A stretch of DNA of 64,000 nt from Pseudomonas sp. JQ170C (GTDB lineage: Bacteria > Pseudomonadota > Gammaproteobacteria > Pseudomonadales > Pseudomonadaceae), in the NCBI RefSeq assembly GCF_035581345.1, contig NZ_CP141608.1, forward strand, positions 626,001 through 690,000, written 5' to 3'. The position numbers were made by a program, and so were the translations under genes. Of this stretch, positions 25,407 through 33,817 are shown piece after piece; the stretch's first letter is position 1; each line of letters opens with the position of its first letter. Below the pieces are notes generated by a model. The model was not told the DNA's origin. It saw nothing but the letters and a program-made list of their open reading frames with translations, and ran no database searches.

Positions 25407-26687
25407 ATGAGCAGTCGTTCCGTGCGGGTAACTCAACAAGTGCTGTGCGTTTGGCTGTGCGCCGCCGCACTGGCTTCCCAGGCCCAGGCGGCCTCTACCG
25501 GGTGCGCGGCGATGGAGCGGCTGCCCGCGGCTATCGAGATCGACCAGGGCCTGCAACAAGAGGTGCGGGTGCCGGTGAACATCACCCGGGTTGCAGTGGG
25601 CGACTCGAAAATCGCCGATGTGCAGGCCAGCGGCGATGACGCGGTATTGCTGACGGCACTGGCGCCCGGTGCCACCAGCCTGATGCTCTGGACTGCCTGC
25701 TCCAAGGCCCCCCGCCAGGCCATGGTGTTCGTCAAGGGCGCCGCCACTGTCGACATGGCCGAGAGCGCCCTGCCGCCGTCGCAAGACCCGGTACTGCCCA
25801 GCCAGGTACAAGCGGATATCCGCTTTGTCGAAGTCAACCGCACCAAGTTCAAGGAGGCGGGGGCGCGACTGTTTTTCAAAGGCTCCAACAATGCCCTGTT
25901 CGGCTCGCCGGGCACGGTGCCCAATACCTTCGTCAGGCCCGACCATGTACCGGGGGTAATGACCGCACCTGGGGTATACGCCGATGTACGCCCGGGCATC
26001 CCGCTGGACAACGACGTGTTCAACATTGTCTTTGGCGGCGGCAGCAGCCGGTTTCTCGCCGCCATCAATGCCCTGGAAAACAGCGGCTTTGCCTACACCC
26101 TGGCGCGTCCCAGCCTGGTGGTGCTCAGCGGTATGACCGCAAGCTTTCTGGCCGGCGGCGAGATCCCCATTCCGGTGCCCAGCAGTGGTAGCGACAGTGT
26201 GTCGATCGAGTACAAGGAATTTGGTATTCGCCTGGCCTTGTCGCCCACCGTGGTCAGCCGCGACCGTATCACCCTCAAGGTGGCGCCAGAGGTCAGCGAG
26301 CTGGATTACGGCAAGGCTGTCAACATTGCCGGGACCCTGGTGCCTGGGCTTACGGTACGACGCACCGACACTAGTATTTCCCTGGCCGATGGCGAGAGTT
26401 TTGTCATCAGCGGCCTGATCAGCAGCACCACCCGCTCGGCGGTGGACAAGTTCCCCGGGCTGGGCAACCTGCCGGTCATCGGGGCGCTGTTTCGCCAGTC
26501 GTCAGTGGCGCGCGATGAAACCGAACTGCTGATGATCGTCACCCCGCACCTGGTCCAGCCCCTGGCGGCCAATGCGCAATTGCCGTCGCTGCCGGGTGAA
26601 GGGCTGCGCACGTATGACCCGAGCTGGGGCCGGCTGTTCTTCCTGGAAAACGGCGACTTCGAGGGTCGCAGCGGGTTATCCCAATGA
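25407..26687 (+). CDS. rcpA: Flp pilus secretin RcpA/CpaC
   Basis: 426 residues. The signal peptide ends near AQA. An N-terminal pilus-assembly domain (LPAAIEIDQGLQQEVRVPVNITRVAVGDSKIADVQ) precedes the secretin core at about 230-390, which contains VRRTDTSISLADGESFVISGL and GNLPVIGALFRQ, the hallmark secretin C-terminus. It should form the outer-membrane channel for the Tad pilus. The ATG overlaps nothing upstream, and its 3' end overlaps tadZ by 4 bases (ATGA), indicating translational coupling. Confidence 0.94.
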   Translation: MSSRSVRVTQQVLCVWLCAAALASQAQAASTGCAAMERLPAAIEIDQGLQQEVRVPVNITRVAVGDSKIADVQASGDDAVLLTALAPGATSLMLWTACSKAPRQAMVFVKGAATVDMAESALPPSQDPVLPSQVQADIRFVEVNRTKFKEAGARLFFKGSNNALFGSPGTVPNTFVRPDHVPGVMTAPGVYADVRPGIPLDNDVFNIVFGGGSSRFLAAINALENSGFAYTLARPSLVVLSGMTASFLAGGEIPIPVPSSGSDSVSIEYKEFGIRLALSPTVVSRDRITLKVAPEVSELDYGKAVNIAGTLVPGLTVRRTDTSISLADGESFVISGLISSTTRSAVDKFPGLGNLPVIGALFRQSSVARDETELLMIVTPHLVQPLAANAQLPSLPGEGLRTYDPSWGRLFFLENGDFEGRSGLSQ

Positions 26688-27874
26688 GCGAAAGCCTGAG
26701 TCAGACCTTTCTTGCCATCACCCGCAACGACGAGGACCTGCAATGGTTGCAAGGCGCCCTTGCCCCCTTGGGGCAAGTGGTCGGTACCGGGCGCGGCAGC
26801 CTTGACGAGTTGCTGGCGCTGATTGATGTCACCTTCGCCAACCTGATCTTCGTCGGCCTGGACCGCGAGCACGTGGTGAATCAGTGCGCCATGATCGAAG
26901 GGGTGCTCGAAGCCAAACCGATGCTGGCGATCGTTGCCCTGGGTGACGGCATGGACAACCAACTGGTGCTGAACGCCATGCGTGCGGGCGCCCGTGATTT
27001 CGTCGCTTACGGCTCGCGCGCAAGCGAGGTGGCCGGGCTGGTTCGGCGCCTGGGCAAGCGCTTGCCGGCGGTCACCAGCAACCCGAGCCTGGGTGGCCTG
27101 ACGGTCCTTTACGGCAGCCAATGCGCCTCCGACGGTGCCTTGCTCACCACGCACCTGGCCCGTGTCGTCCAGGGCAGTGGCCAGCAGACCCTGTTGCTCG
27201 ACCTGGGCTTGCCGCGTGGCGACAGCCTAGCCCTGCTGGGCCTCGAGGCGTCGTTTCATTTCGGTGATGCCCTGCGGCACCTTCGACGCCTGGACAACAC
27301 CTTGATCGACAGTGCTTTCACCCGTGAGAGTTCCGGCCTGCGCCTGCTGGCCTATGCCGATGACGACGAGCCACTGGAGCGCACCAGCGCTGCCGAGCTG
27401 TACATGCTGCTCAGCGCCTTGCGCCAGCATTTCCAGCACATTGTGGTGAACCTCACCGGCCAGCCCGACTGCGAAGCCTTGCGCACCTTTGTCAGCCACT
27501 GCGACAAGCTGATCTGGTACACCGACCAGAATGTCCTGGAGTGCAGGCGCAACCTGGATGTGCTGACCTTGTGGCGGGAAAAGGGCATGAAGCTTGAGCA
27601 TGCCAGCCTGCTGGTAGACCGCTACCTCAAGGGCGTCGCCCCGGACTCCGAAGCCCTGAGCAAGCGTTATGGCCTGCCGTTGCTGGTGGTGTTGCCCTAC
27701 AGTCCCGAGGTGCGCCTGAATGCCAAGAACCAAGGGCTGACACTGTTTGAACTGGCCCCGCGAGAAAGCCTCACCCATCACCTCAAGGCCCTGGGCGAGC
27801 GCCTGGCCCGGCGCTCCGAGCACAACAAACAGCCGTCGGGCAACTGGCTCAATCGGCTCTGGGGGCAAAAATGA
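26684..27874 (+). CDS. tadZ: TadZ/CpaE-like pilus localisation protein
   Basis: 396 residues. An atypical receiver-like N-terminal domain (about 10-130; FANLIFVGLDRE in place of a phosphorylatable aspartate) is followed by a MinD/ParA-like domain (about 140-380). The expected P-loop is degenerate: VLYGSQCASDGALLTTHLA lacks the GKT signature, so ATP binding may be lost or altered. TadZ proteins position the Tad machine at the pole. It overlaps rcpA upstream and tadA downstream by 4 bases each. Confidence 0.88.
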   Translation: MSESLSQTFLAITRNDEDLQWLQGALAPLGQVVGTGRGSLDELLALIDVTFANLIFVGLDREHVVNQCAMIEGVLEAKPMLAIVALGDGMDNQLVLNAMRAGARDFVAYGSRASEVAGLVRRLGKRLPAVTSNPSLGGLTVLYGSQCASDGALLTTHLARVVQGSGQQTLLLDLGLPRGDSLALLGLEASFHFGDALRHLRRLDNTLIDSAFTRESSGLRLLAYADDDEPLERTSAAELYMLLSALRQHFQHIVVNLTGQPDCEALRTFVSHCDKLIWYTDQNVLECRRNLDVLTLWREKGMKLEHASLLVDRYLKGVAPDSEALSKRYGLPLLVVLPYSPEVRLNAKNQGLTLFELAPRESLTHHLKALGERLARRSEHNKQPSGNWLNRLWGQK

Positions 27875-29142
27875 GCAGCACCGATGAGCTGTTTGGCGGC
27901 CTTCGGCACAACCTGGGCAGCGACCCGCAGGGGCTCAAGCGTGCCCTGCACCGGTTCATCATCGATGCCATCGAGGACAGCGGGCGCAATTTGCTGGAAG
28001 GCTCGCGGCCGGCCTTGGCGCAGTTCGTGGTCGAGCAGGTGGGTGACTACATTGCCCGCTTGCACCTGGCCTTGTCGCGCTACGAGATGGAGCGCCTGGC
28101 CGAGGAGATTGTCGATGAACTGACCGGCTTCGGTCCGCTGGAGGTGCTGCTGCGCGACGCCAGCGTCACCGAGATTCTGGTCAACGGCCCGCACCGGGTG
28201 TTTATCGAGCGGGCCGGCGTGCTGCAACAAACCGACTTGCGCTTTATCGACGCCCATCATGTGGAGCGGGTGATGCAACGCATCCTTGCACCGCTGGGGC
28301 GGCGCCTGGATGAGTCGTCGCCGATGGTCGATGCGCGCATGCCCGACGGTAGCCGGGTCAATGCGATCATCCCGCCGGTAGCGCTGGACGGGCCGTGCCT
28401 GTCGATCCGTAAATTCCGCAAGGACATGCTCAAGAGTGCCGACCTGCTGGCCACCGGCACCATCGACGTGGACATCCTGGCGTTTCTTCAGTTGGCGGTG
28501 GCCAAGCGTTGCAACATCCTGGTCAGCGGCGGTACCGGCACCGGCAAGACCACGTTGCTGAACATCCTCAGCCAATTGATCACGCCCCATGAACGTCTTG
28601 TGAGCATCGAGGATGTGGCCGAGCTGCAACTGGACCATCCCCATGTGGTGCGCCTGGAAACCCGCCCGCCCAATGCCGAGGGGCACGGTGAGATCAAGGC
28701 CAGCGAACTGATCCGCAACGCCTTGCGGATGCGCCCGGACCGCATCCTGCTTGGCGAGATTCGCGGCGTTGAAGTGCTGGATGTGCTGACGGCGATGAAC
28801 ACCGGCCACGACGGTTCCATGAGTACCGTCCATGCCAATACCGCCCAGGATGCCTTGCTGCGCCTGGAAACCCTGGTGGGCCTGACAGGGCGCCAGGTGG
28901 CTGAGAAAACCTTGCGGCAAATGATCTGCGCGGCGTTGGATGTGGTGATCCAGCTCACCCGGCTGGCCGATGGCCGACGCTGTGTCAGCGAAGTGCTGGA
29001 GGTGGTGGGCGTGCGTGATGATGTGTATGTCACCAACACCCTGTTCCGCCTCGACCGGCGCCCCGGCGAGGGCTTCACCCGTGAGGCGCCGAACCCGGCC
29101 GGGGCAAAACTGCGTCGGGAGTTCACGGAGCCACAGCCATGA
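27871..29142 (+). CDS. tadA: Tad secretion ATPase TadA/CpaF
   Basis: 423 residues, a hexameric type II/IV secretion ATPase that powers Flp pilus assembly. The N-terminal helical domain is followed by the core with Walker A GGTGTGKTT (Lys226), an Asp box (IEDVAELQL), Walker B (RPDRILLGEIRG) and a His box (MNTGHDGSMSTVHAN). All catalytic elements are intact. Four-base overlaps with tadZ and tadB indicate tight coupling in the operon. Confidence 0.96.
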   Translation: MSSTDELFGGLRHNLGSDPQGLKRALHRFIIDAIEDSGRNLLEGSRPALAQFVVEQVGDYIARLHLALSRYEMERLAEEIVDELTGFGPLEVLLRDASVTEILVNGPHRVFIERAGVLQQTDLRFIDAHHVERVMQRILAPLGRRLDESSPMVDARMPDGSRVNAIIPPVALDGPCLSIRKFRKDMLKSADLLATGTIDVDILAFLQLAVAKRCNILVSGGTGTGKTTLLNILSQLITPHERLVSIEDVAELQLDHPHVVRLETRPPNAEGHGEIKASELIRNALRMRPDRILLGEIRGVEVLDVLTAMNTGHDGSMSTVHANTAQDALLRLETLVGLTGRQVAEKTLRQMICAALDVVIQLTRLADGRRCVSEVLEVVGVRDDVYVTNTLFRLDRRPGEGFTREAPNPAGAKLRREFTEPQP

Positions 29143-30023
29143 TCGCGCTGGTGCTCGGGCTGATGTGTCTGGCGATGCTGGGCGTATCGATTCGGTTGTT
29201 CTATGCCGGCATGCGCAAGTCGGCGACCGAGCGCATCCTGCAACGGCTCGGGCAGGCCCAGTCAACCTCATCGGCCGTGGCTGCTCCCCGGCGCGACTGG
29301 CTTGATCGCCTGTTGCTGCGTGCGGGTATGGAGCGGCACAACGAACGCCTGGTGTTGTGGCTGACGATCTGGGCGCTGTTGTCGCTGTTCATCGGACTGG
29401 GTCTGGGATGGCTGGCAGGCGTTGGCCTGATGCTGTCGGGCCCTTTGTTGTTTCGTCTGTACCTGGGCTGGCGCTATCACCGTCGGCGCCAGCGCATGAT
29501 CGAGCAGTTGCCGCAGTTGCTCGACCACAGCGTGCGCAGCCTCAAGGCCGGGCGCACCCTGAGCGATGCCGTGTTGGGCGCAATCGACGCCGCCAGGCAG
29601 CCCTTGCAGGGCGCCATGCAGCGGGTGCGGCGCAACGTGCAAATGGGCGTGGCCCTGGACGATGCCCTGCAAGACCTGGCCGAGCTGTATGACCAGGACG
29701 AATTGCGCCTGTTCGCCCTGGGGCTGCGGATCAATCATCGCTATGGCGGTAATGCCAGCGAGCTGCTGGAAAACCTCATCAAGACCATCCGCGAGCGCGA
29801 GCAGGGCGCCCGCCAACTGCGTGCCATGACTGGCGAAACGCGCATGACCGCCGTGGTGCTCGGGTCGCTGCCCGTGAGCATGGCCGCCTACTTTCTGTTC
29901 AGTAACCCCAAGTACCTGTTGAGCATGTGGCAGGACAGCAGCGGCCAGATGATGTTGGTCACAGCCTTTGCCCTGCAGGTGTTCGGCTGTCTGGCGCTGT
30001 GGCGCATGTTGCGGAGTCAGTGA
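29139..30023 (+). CDS. tadB: Tad pilus inner-membrane platform protein TadB
   Basis: 294 residues with an N-terminal membrane segment, a central hydrophobic pair (LVLWLTIWALLSLFIGLGLGWLAG), the T2SSF/GspF-like cytoplasmic helical domain (RRQRMIEQLPQLLDHSVRSLKAGRTL) and a C-terminal membrane segment. TadB and TadC together form the platform onto which TadA acts. The ATG overlaps the tadA stop by 4 bases; tadC begins one base after the tadB stop codon. Confidence 0.94.
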   Translation: MIALVLGLMCLAMLGVSIRLFYAGMRKSATERILQRLGQAQSTSSAVAAPRRDWLDRLLLRAGMERHNERLVLWLTIWALLSLFIGLGLGWLAGVGLMLSGPLLFRLYLGWRYHRRRQRMIEQLPQLLDHSVRSLKAGRTLSDAVLGAIDAARQPLQGAMQRVRRNVQMGVALDDALQDLAELYDQDELRLFALGLRINHRYGGNASELLENLIKTIREREQGARQLRAMTGETRMTAVVLGSLPVSMAAYFLFSNPKYLLSMWQDSSGQMMLVTAFALQVFGCLALWRMLRSQ

Positions 30024-30024
30024 A

Positions 30025-30915
30025 ATGGCCTTGATGCTCTGCGCCGCGCTGTTCTTTACCGCCTTCGTGCTGTTGTGTACGCAACTGCTGCGCCAGCAAC
30101 GTCGGCAACGGCTGGTGGCGCAGCGCCTGCAGGGCCAGTTGGCACGGGACAATCGCCTGGACAACTGGCTCCATCGACTGGGTAGCAGTCACCTGGCCCA
30201 GCGCCTGCTGAGCCTGGACAGCGAAACCCGGCAATTGCTCGATCGCATCGGCTGGCGCCGTAGCCGCCAGCGTGCCGTGTTCGCTGCGTGCCAGGTCGGC
30301 ATTCCCTTGCTGGCCCTGGGGATTGCCGTACTGCTTGAAGAAACCGTCTACCACGACAGTCCAACGGCCTGGCTGGTACTGCCGATGTGCGCATTGGGGA
30401 TCGGCTACCTGTTACCGAAACGGCTATTGGTGCTGGCGGTGTCCCGGCGCCAGCAACAGATCGCCCGTGAGGTATCCACCTTCATTCCCTTGCTGCGCAT
30501 CCTCTTCGAGTCGGGCCTTGCGGTGGAGCAAGGGTTGCGGGTGTTGAGCCAGGAAGGGCGGCAACTGCTGCCGGTCATCAGCGAAGAACTGCGCGGCATC
30601 TTGTTGCGGGTCGACTCGGGCCTGGCCCTGGTGCCGGAACTTGAGAAAACCGCGCAGTTACTGGCGGTGGACGAATTCAGCGACACCTGCGTGATTCTTC
30701 AACAGCTGCTGACCCAGGGCGGCGGGGCGATGAAGTCGCTGCTGGCGCTCAAGCAACTGCTCGATGATCGGCGCCTGACGGGGATGCAGGAACGTATCTC
30801 GAAGATGTCCGGGAAGATGTCGGTGGTGATGATGGTGTTTTTGTTTCCGGCCTTGCTGATCGTGCTGGCCGGTCCCGGTCTTACGGCATTGGCCAGGGCC
30901 TTGGCTTCGTCATGA
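30025..30915 (+). CDS. tadC: Tad pilus inner-membrane platform protein TadC
   Basis: 296 residues. Membrane segments at the N-terminus (LMLCAALFFTAFVLL), middle and C-terminus (VVMMVFLFPALLIVLAGPG) flank a T2SSF domain (QQIAREVSTFIPLLRILFESGLAVEQGL). The ATG at 30025 is chosen because it directly follows the tadB stop; an earlier open frame lies wholly inside tadB. Confidence 0.93.
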   Translation: MALMLCAALFFTAFVLLCTQLLRQQRRQRLVAQRLQGQLARDNRLDNWLHRLGSSHLAQRLLSLDSETRQLLDRIGWRRSRQRAVFAACQVGIPLLALGIAVLLEETVYHDSPTAWLVLPMCALGIGYLLPKRLLVLAVSRRQQQIAREVSTFIPLLRILFESGLAVEQGLRVLSQEGRQLLPVISEELRGILLRVDSGLALVPELEKTAQLLAVDEFSDTCVILQQLLTQGGGAMKSLLALKQLLDDRRLTGMQERISKMSGKMSVVMMVFLFPALLIVLAGPGLTALARALASS

Positions 30916-30929
30916 AGGGAGATGCGTGC

Positions 30930-31634
30930 ATGAAAGCAGTCGTGGTGATCATGAGCCTGATGATGCTCGGCGGTTGTGCCACGGACGGCCGCGCGCCCTG
31001 GTCGGCCCTGGCCGGGAGCACGGCCAGTTGCGCCAAGCTCGATTCGAGCCAGGAGCTGGCATTGAGCATGGCCGACGAAATGCTTGGCGAAGGCCGACCC
31101 CATGCCAGCCTGGCGCACCTCGAGGCATTGCCGGCGGACATGGCCCAGGTGCGTTTGCGCAAGGCCAAGGTGTGGCGCCTGCTCGGTCGTAGCGAGGCCG
31201 AGCCCCTGTACCGCAGCTTGCTGGGCAGTTGCCTGGCGGCCGAAGGCGAGCATGGCCTGGGCCAGTTGGCCTCGGCGCGCGGTGACAACGTACAGGCTGA
31301 GCGTCATTTGCTGCGGGCGGTACGCCTGGCACCCACCGACGAGAAAATGCGTAACGACCTGGGGGTGGTCTACCTCGACCTTGGCAATGTCGAGCAGGCC
31401 CGTTTCGAGTTCCTCACGGCCATCGAGCTCAAGGACAACAACCCCCTGGCAGCGGTCAACCTGGTCAGCCTGCTGCTGTACCAGGACAAATGGCAGCAGG
31501 CGGCCGACCTGGTCTCGCGCTTCAAGTTGAGCCCGGCTCAGTTCAGTGAAGCGAAGTACCGTGCCGAGCAGTTGAAAAAGCCAACCACGTCAGCGCCGGC
31601 CAGGGTCGATCAGGTCGCGGCGGTACAACAGTGA
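30930..31634 (+). CDS. tadD: TadD tetratricopeptide lipoprotein (pilotin-like)
   Basis: 234 residues. The start MKAVVVIMSLMMLGGCA carries a lipobox ending at Cys16. The remainder has TPR-type helices (about 75-200), e.g. AEGEHGLGQLASARGDNVQAERHLLRAV and NDLGVVYLDLGNVEQARFEF. TadD proteins help the secretin reach the outer membrane. GGGAG lies 8 bases before the ATG at 30930; an ATG at 30912 overlaps the tadC stop but would put six extra residues before the signal peptide. Confidence 0.9.
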   Translation: MKAVVVIMSLMMLGGCATDGRAPWSALAGSTASCAKLDSSQELALSMADEMLGEGRPHASLAHLEALPADMAQVRLRKAKVWRLLGRSEAEPLYRSLLGSCLAAEGEHGLGQLASARGDNVQAERHLLRAVRLAPTDEKMRNDLGVVYLDLGNVEQARFEFLTAIELKDNNPLAAVNLVSLLLYQDKWQQAADLVSRFKLSPAQFSEAKYRAEQLKKPTTSAPARVDQVAAVQQ

Positions 31635-31641
31635 GGTGTTT

Positions 31642-31905
31642 ATGAAATCGAGATGGGTACTACTGCTGGCCTTGGTCAGCCTGCCATCGGCTGTACAGGC
31701 CATCGAGGAAGGGCCTTCGTCCCCGGCGCAGAAGGGGACGGAAACCTGGCTGCAACTGCAGGCGCGCAACCAACAGGCGTCGAAAATACCGCAGACGGCT
31801 ACCCCCGCGGAGCGCGATCGCAGCATGCAGCGCTGGCTCGACAGCTACAAATATGAGCTTCCGGAACACTTTGACTATGACAGCGTCGGCGCCGGCGACA
31901 AGTAG
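31642..31905 (+). CDS. DUF3613 small secreted protein, last gene of the Tad operon
   Basis: 87 residues with a signal peptide (MKSRWVLLLALVSLPSAVQA) and a charged mature region ending DYDSVGAGDK. I recognise it as the small DUF3613-type protein found next to tadD in pseudomonads; role unknown, presumably periplasmic. The ATG at 31642 follows GTGAGG at 5 bases; a GTG two codons earlier is also in frame. Its TAG stop forms one edge of a palindrome shared with the pprB stop. Confidence 0.85.
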   Translation: MKSRWVLLLALVSLPSAVQAIEEGPSSPAQKGTETWLQLQARNQQASKIPQTATPAERDRSMQRWLDSYKYELPEHFDYDSVGAGDK

Positions 31906-31917
31906 CGGCGCCCGCTA
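31903..31917. other. Palindrome built from two opposing stop codons
   Basis: TAGCGG-CGC-CCGCTA is a perfect 6-bp inverted repeat. Its left TAG is the stop of the DUF3613 gene and its right CTA is the TAG stop of pprB on the other strand. It may serve as a minimal bidirectional 3' end, but there is no T-run. Confidence 0.5.
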
Positions 31918-32697
31918 GTGCGTCGTTATTCGCTGGTGCTGCGGCGCATTGCCAGGCGAAAGGGCCAGTGCCAGTTGGGTGCGGTTGCGCATGTGGGTCA
32001 GGCGCAGTACCTGGGACACATAGAGCTTGACGGTGTTTTCGGTAATGCCCAGCTCACAGGCCACCTGGTAGTTGGTCTTGCCTTTGCCGACCAGGCGCGC
32101 CACGTCCTGCTGGCGCGGTGACAGCTGATCGAAAATCACCGAAATGGTGCTGTTGTCGAGTTCGCCGTCGGCGTCTGTGGCAGGCCGCAGGGCACCAGCA
32201 GGGCGGGCCTTGTCCAGGTCCTGGCAGAGGTCGTCGATGGACTCGGCCAGGTACTGCAGTTTCTGATTGAGGTGGCCCAGGTGCTGGTAGTTTTTCTGCC
32301 GCTCCTGCAGCGCCGCTTCCTGGCGTTGAATGCCTTCGAGCAGTTCGTAGAGGTCGACCGGCTTTTGATAGTAGTCGGCAAAGCCTTCGCGCAGTGCCCG
32401 GATTACGTCCTGCTTGTCGGCGCGACCGGTGAGCATGATGGCCTCGAAGGGCCGCTGCTGCCCGGCAATGATCTTCAGCGCCCTGACCAGCTCGATACCG
32501 TCACGCTCGGGCATGTGCAGGTCGCACAGCACCAGGCCGATGGCCGGGTCGGCGGCAAAGCGTTCGATCGCCTGGGTGCTGGAACGGCAAGGGACACAGC
32601 GGTAGCCGCTGCTTTCGAGAAATTCGCACAATTCTTCCACTATCGGTGGCTGGTCATCGACGACCAGCACCTTCACTTCGCTAACAGGCTTGTTCAC
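31915..32697 (-). CDS. pprB: Response regulator PprB (REC-LuxR)
   Basis: 260 residues. A receiver domain (acidic pair Asp14/15, phospho-acceptor Asp59 in LVLCDLHMPERDG, lysine in YYQKPVDL) is joined by a long helical linker (about 125-185) to a LuxR-type helix-turn-helix (LSPRQQDVARLVGKGKTNYQVACELGITENTVKLYV). In P. aeruginosa PprB, phosphorylated by PprA, activates flp-tad and other adhesin genes. The start is GTG at 32697 with GGGAG at 7 bases. It reads convergently into the Tad operon. Confidence 0.92.
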   Translation of the reverse strand: MNKPVSEVKVLVVDDQPPIVEELCEFLESSGYRCVPCRSSTQAIERFAADPAIGLVLCDLHMPERDGIELVRALKIIAGQQRPFEAIMLTGRADKQDVIRALREGFADYYQKPVDLYELLEGIQRQEAALQERQKNYQHLGHLNQKLQYLAESIDDLCQDLDKARPAGALRPATDADGELDNSTISVIFDQLSPRQQDVARLVGKGKTNYQVACELGITENTVKLYVSQVLRLTHMRNRTQLALALSPGNAPQHQRITTH

Positions 32698-32832
32698 GCG
32701 TGACTCCCTGCTTGACGTGCCCTTGCTTCCGGGGTTTGTACGGTCTGGGCATTGGCCGACAACACTGTAGAAAGTAGTCGGTCCTTACGGCGATGCACAA
32801 GGCTTGAAAGCCTGGAAAAGCTGCCCAGGCGA

Positions 32833-33303
32833 CTAGTGGACCCATACTGCCGCAAGCAGAAAGCCGGCCAGTATGAAGGGCGCAAAGGGTTGTTTTTTTG
32901 ACGATTCTTCCAGCACCTGCTTGAGTCGGCTCTTAACCTTTTGACTTAGAAGGGACCACAGCCAGCGTCGTGTCGTCAGCCACACCAGCACCGCAATGCC
33001 GGCGCCGATAAAGGTTCCCAATACGTACATCCGGTCGGTGGCCAGCGCCAGCGCGGCGAGCAGTTTGACGTCACCTGCACCGAAGCGTCCCAGCATGTAG
33101 CCGGGCAGGGTCAGCAGCATGACGATGGCCAGCGCCCAGCCGCCTTCACTGGCGTCGGCGCCGATCCAGGTGTGTCCGGTCATGAACAGGTAGACCAGCG
33201 CGCAGGCTGCGGCGCCGAGGGTCAGGGTATTGGCAATCTGGCGCTCACGCACATCTTGTTCAGCGCATAAGGCAAGCCACAACAACAGGACAATGCTTTG
33301 CAT
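32833..33303 (-). CDS. fppA: Prepilin peptidase FppA/TadV
   Basis: 156 residues with about five to six membrane helices. It is an A24-family aspartic peptidase. The two catalytic aspartates are in EQDVRERQIAN (Asp near residue 16) and in GAGDVKLLAAL, the GxGD motif. It lacks the N-terminal methylase domain of PilD, as usual for Flp-specific TadV enzymes. It should cut the Flp leader after Gly19. Two ATGs compete: 33315 abuts the AAAGGG site, while 33303 lies 12 bases after it; I prefer 33303. It is upstream of pprB on the same strand and divergent from the TadE-like gene. Confidence 0.9.
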   Translation of the reverse strand: MQSIVLLLWLALCAEQDVRERQIANTLTLGAAACALVYLFMTGHTWIGADASEGGWALAIVMLLTLPGYMLGRFGAGDVKLLAALALATDRMYVLGTFIGAGIAVLVWLTTRRWLWSLLSQKVKSRLKQVLEESSKKQPFAPFILAGFLLAAVWVH

Positions 33304-33376
33304 CGTGAAATGCATCCCTTTGTGGTGAATGATTCTATGCTGTCAGACAGGTGTCACTGTCAGGGTAGACGCGATC

Positions 33377-33817
33377 ATGAAAGCAAGCCTGTGCAATCGG
33401 CAAAAAGGCGCTGCAGCGCTGGAGTTCGTGGCGGTATTCGTGATCTTCTTCGCAGTGTTCTATGGCGTGGTCAGCTATGCCCTGCCCATGCTCATGTTGC
33501 AGTCCTTCAACCAGGCCAGCAGCGAAGCGGTACGTCGTTGCGTGGCACTGGACCCCACCAGCAAGACCTACGGCGCCGATGTCGAGACACTGGCCAGGCA
33601 AGTGCTGACCCAGCAGCTGTCGTGGATGCCGGGCTCTCTCGACTTCAAGGCCAGCGACGCCAAGGTGACGCTGTCGCCCACCAAGGTGCTGACCGTGAAA
33701 ATCGACTACGCCAGGGCCAAACTGACCGCGGTGATACCGGTGCTCGACCTGCCGGTGATCGGCCAGGTACCCCGATTGCCGCCCAGCCTCACGGCTGAAG
33801 CGAGCCTGCAACTGTGA
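33377..33817 (+). CDS. TadE/TadF-like pseudopilin
   Basis: 146 residues. A short basic leader is followed by QKGAAALEFVAVFVIFFAVFYGVV, the TadE signature with a prepilin-type cleavage site (G^AAALE) and a single hydrophobic helix. The remainder is a small periplasmic domain. It is likely a minor pseudopilin processed by FppA. The ATG at 33377 is chosen over an upstream codon because it gives a normal leader length. Its last four bases overlap the GTG start of pprA, so the two are coupled. Confidence 0.88.
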   Translation: MKASLCNRQKGAAALEFVAVFVIFFAVFYGVVSYALPMLMLQSFNQASSEAVRRCVALDPTSKTYGADVETLARQVLTQQLSWMPGSLDFKASDAKVTLSPTKVLTVKIDYARAKLTAVIPVLDLPVIGQVPRLPPSLTAEASLQL

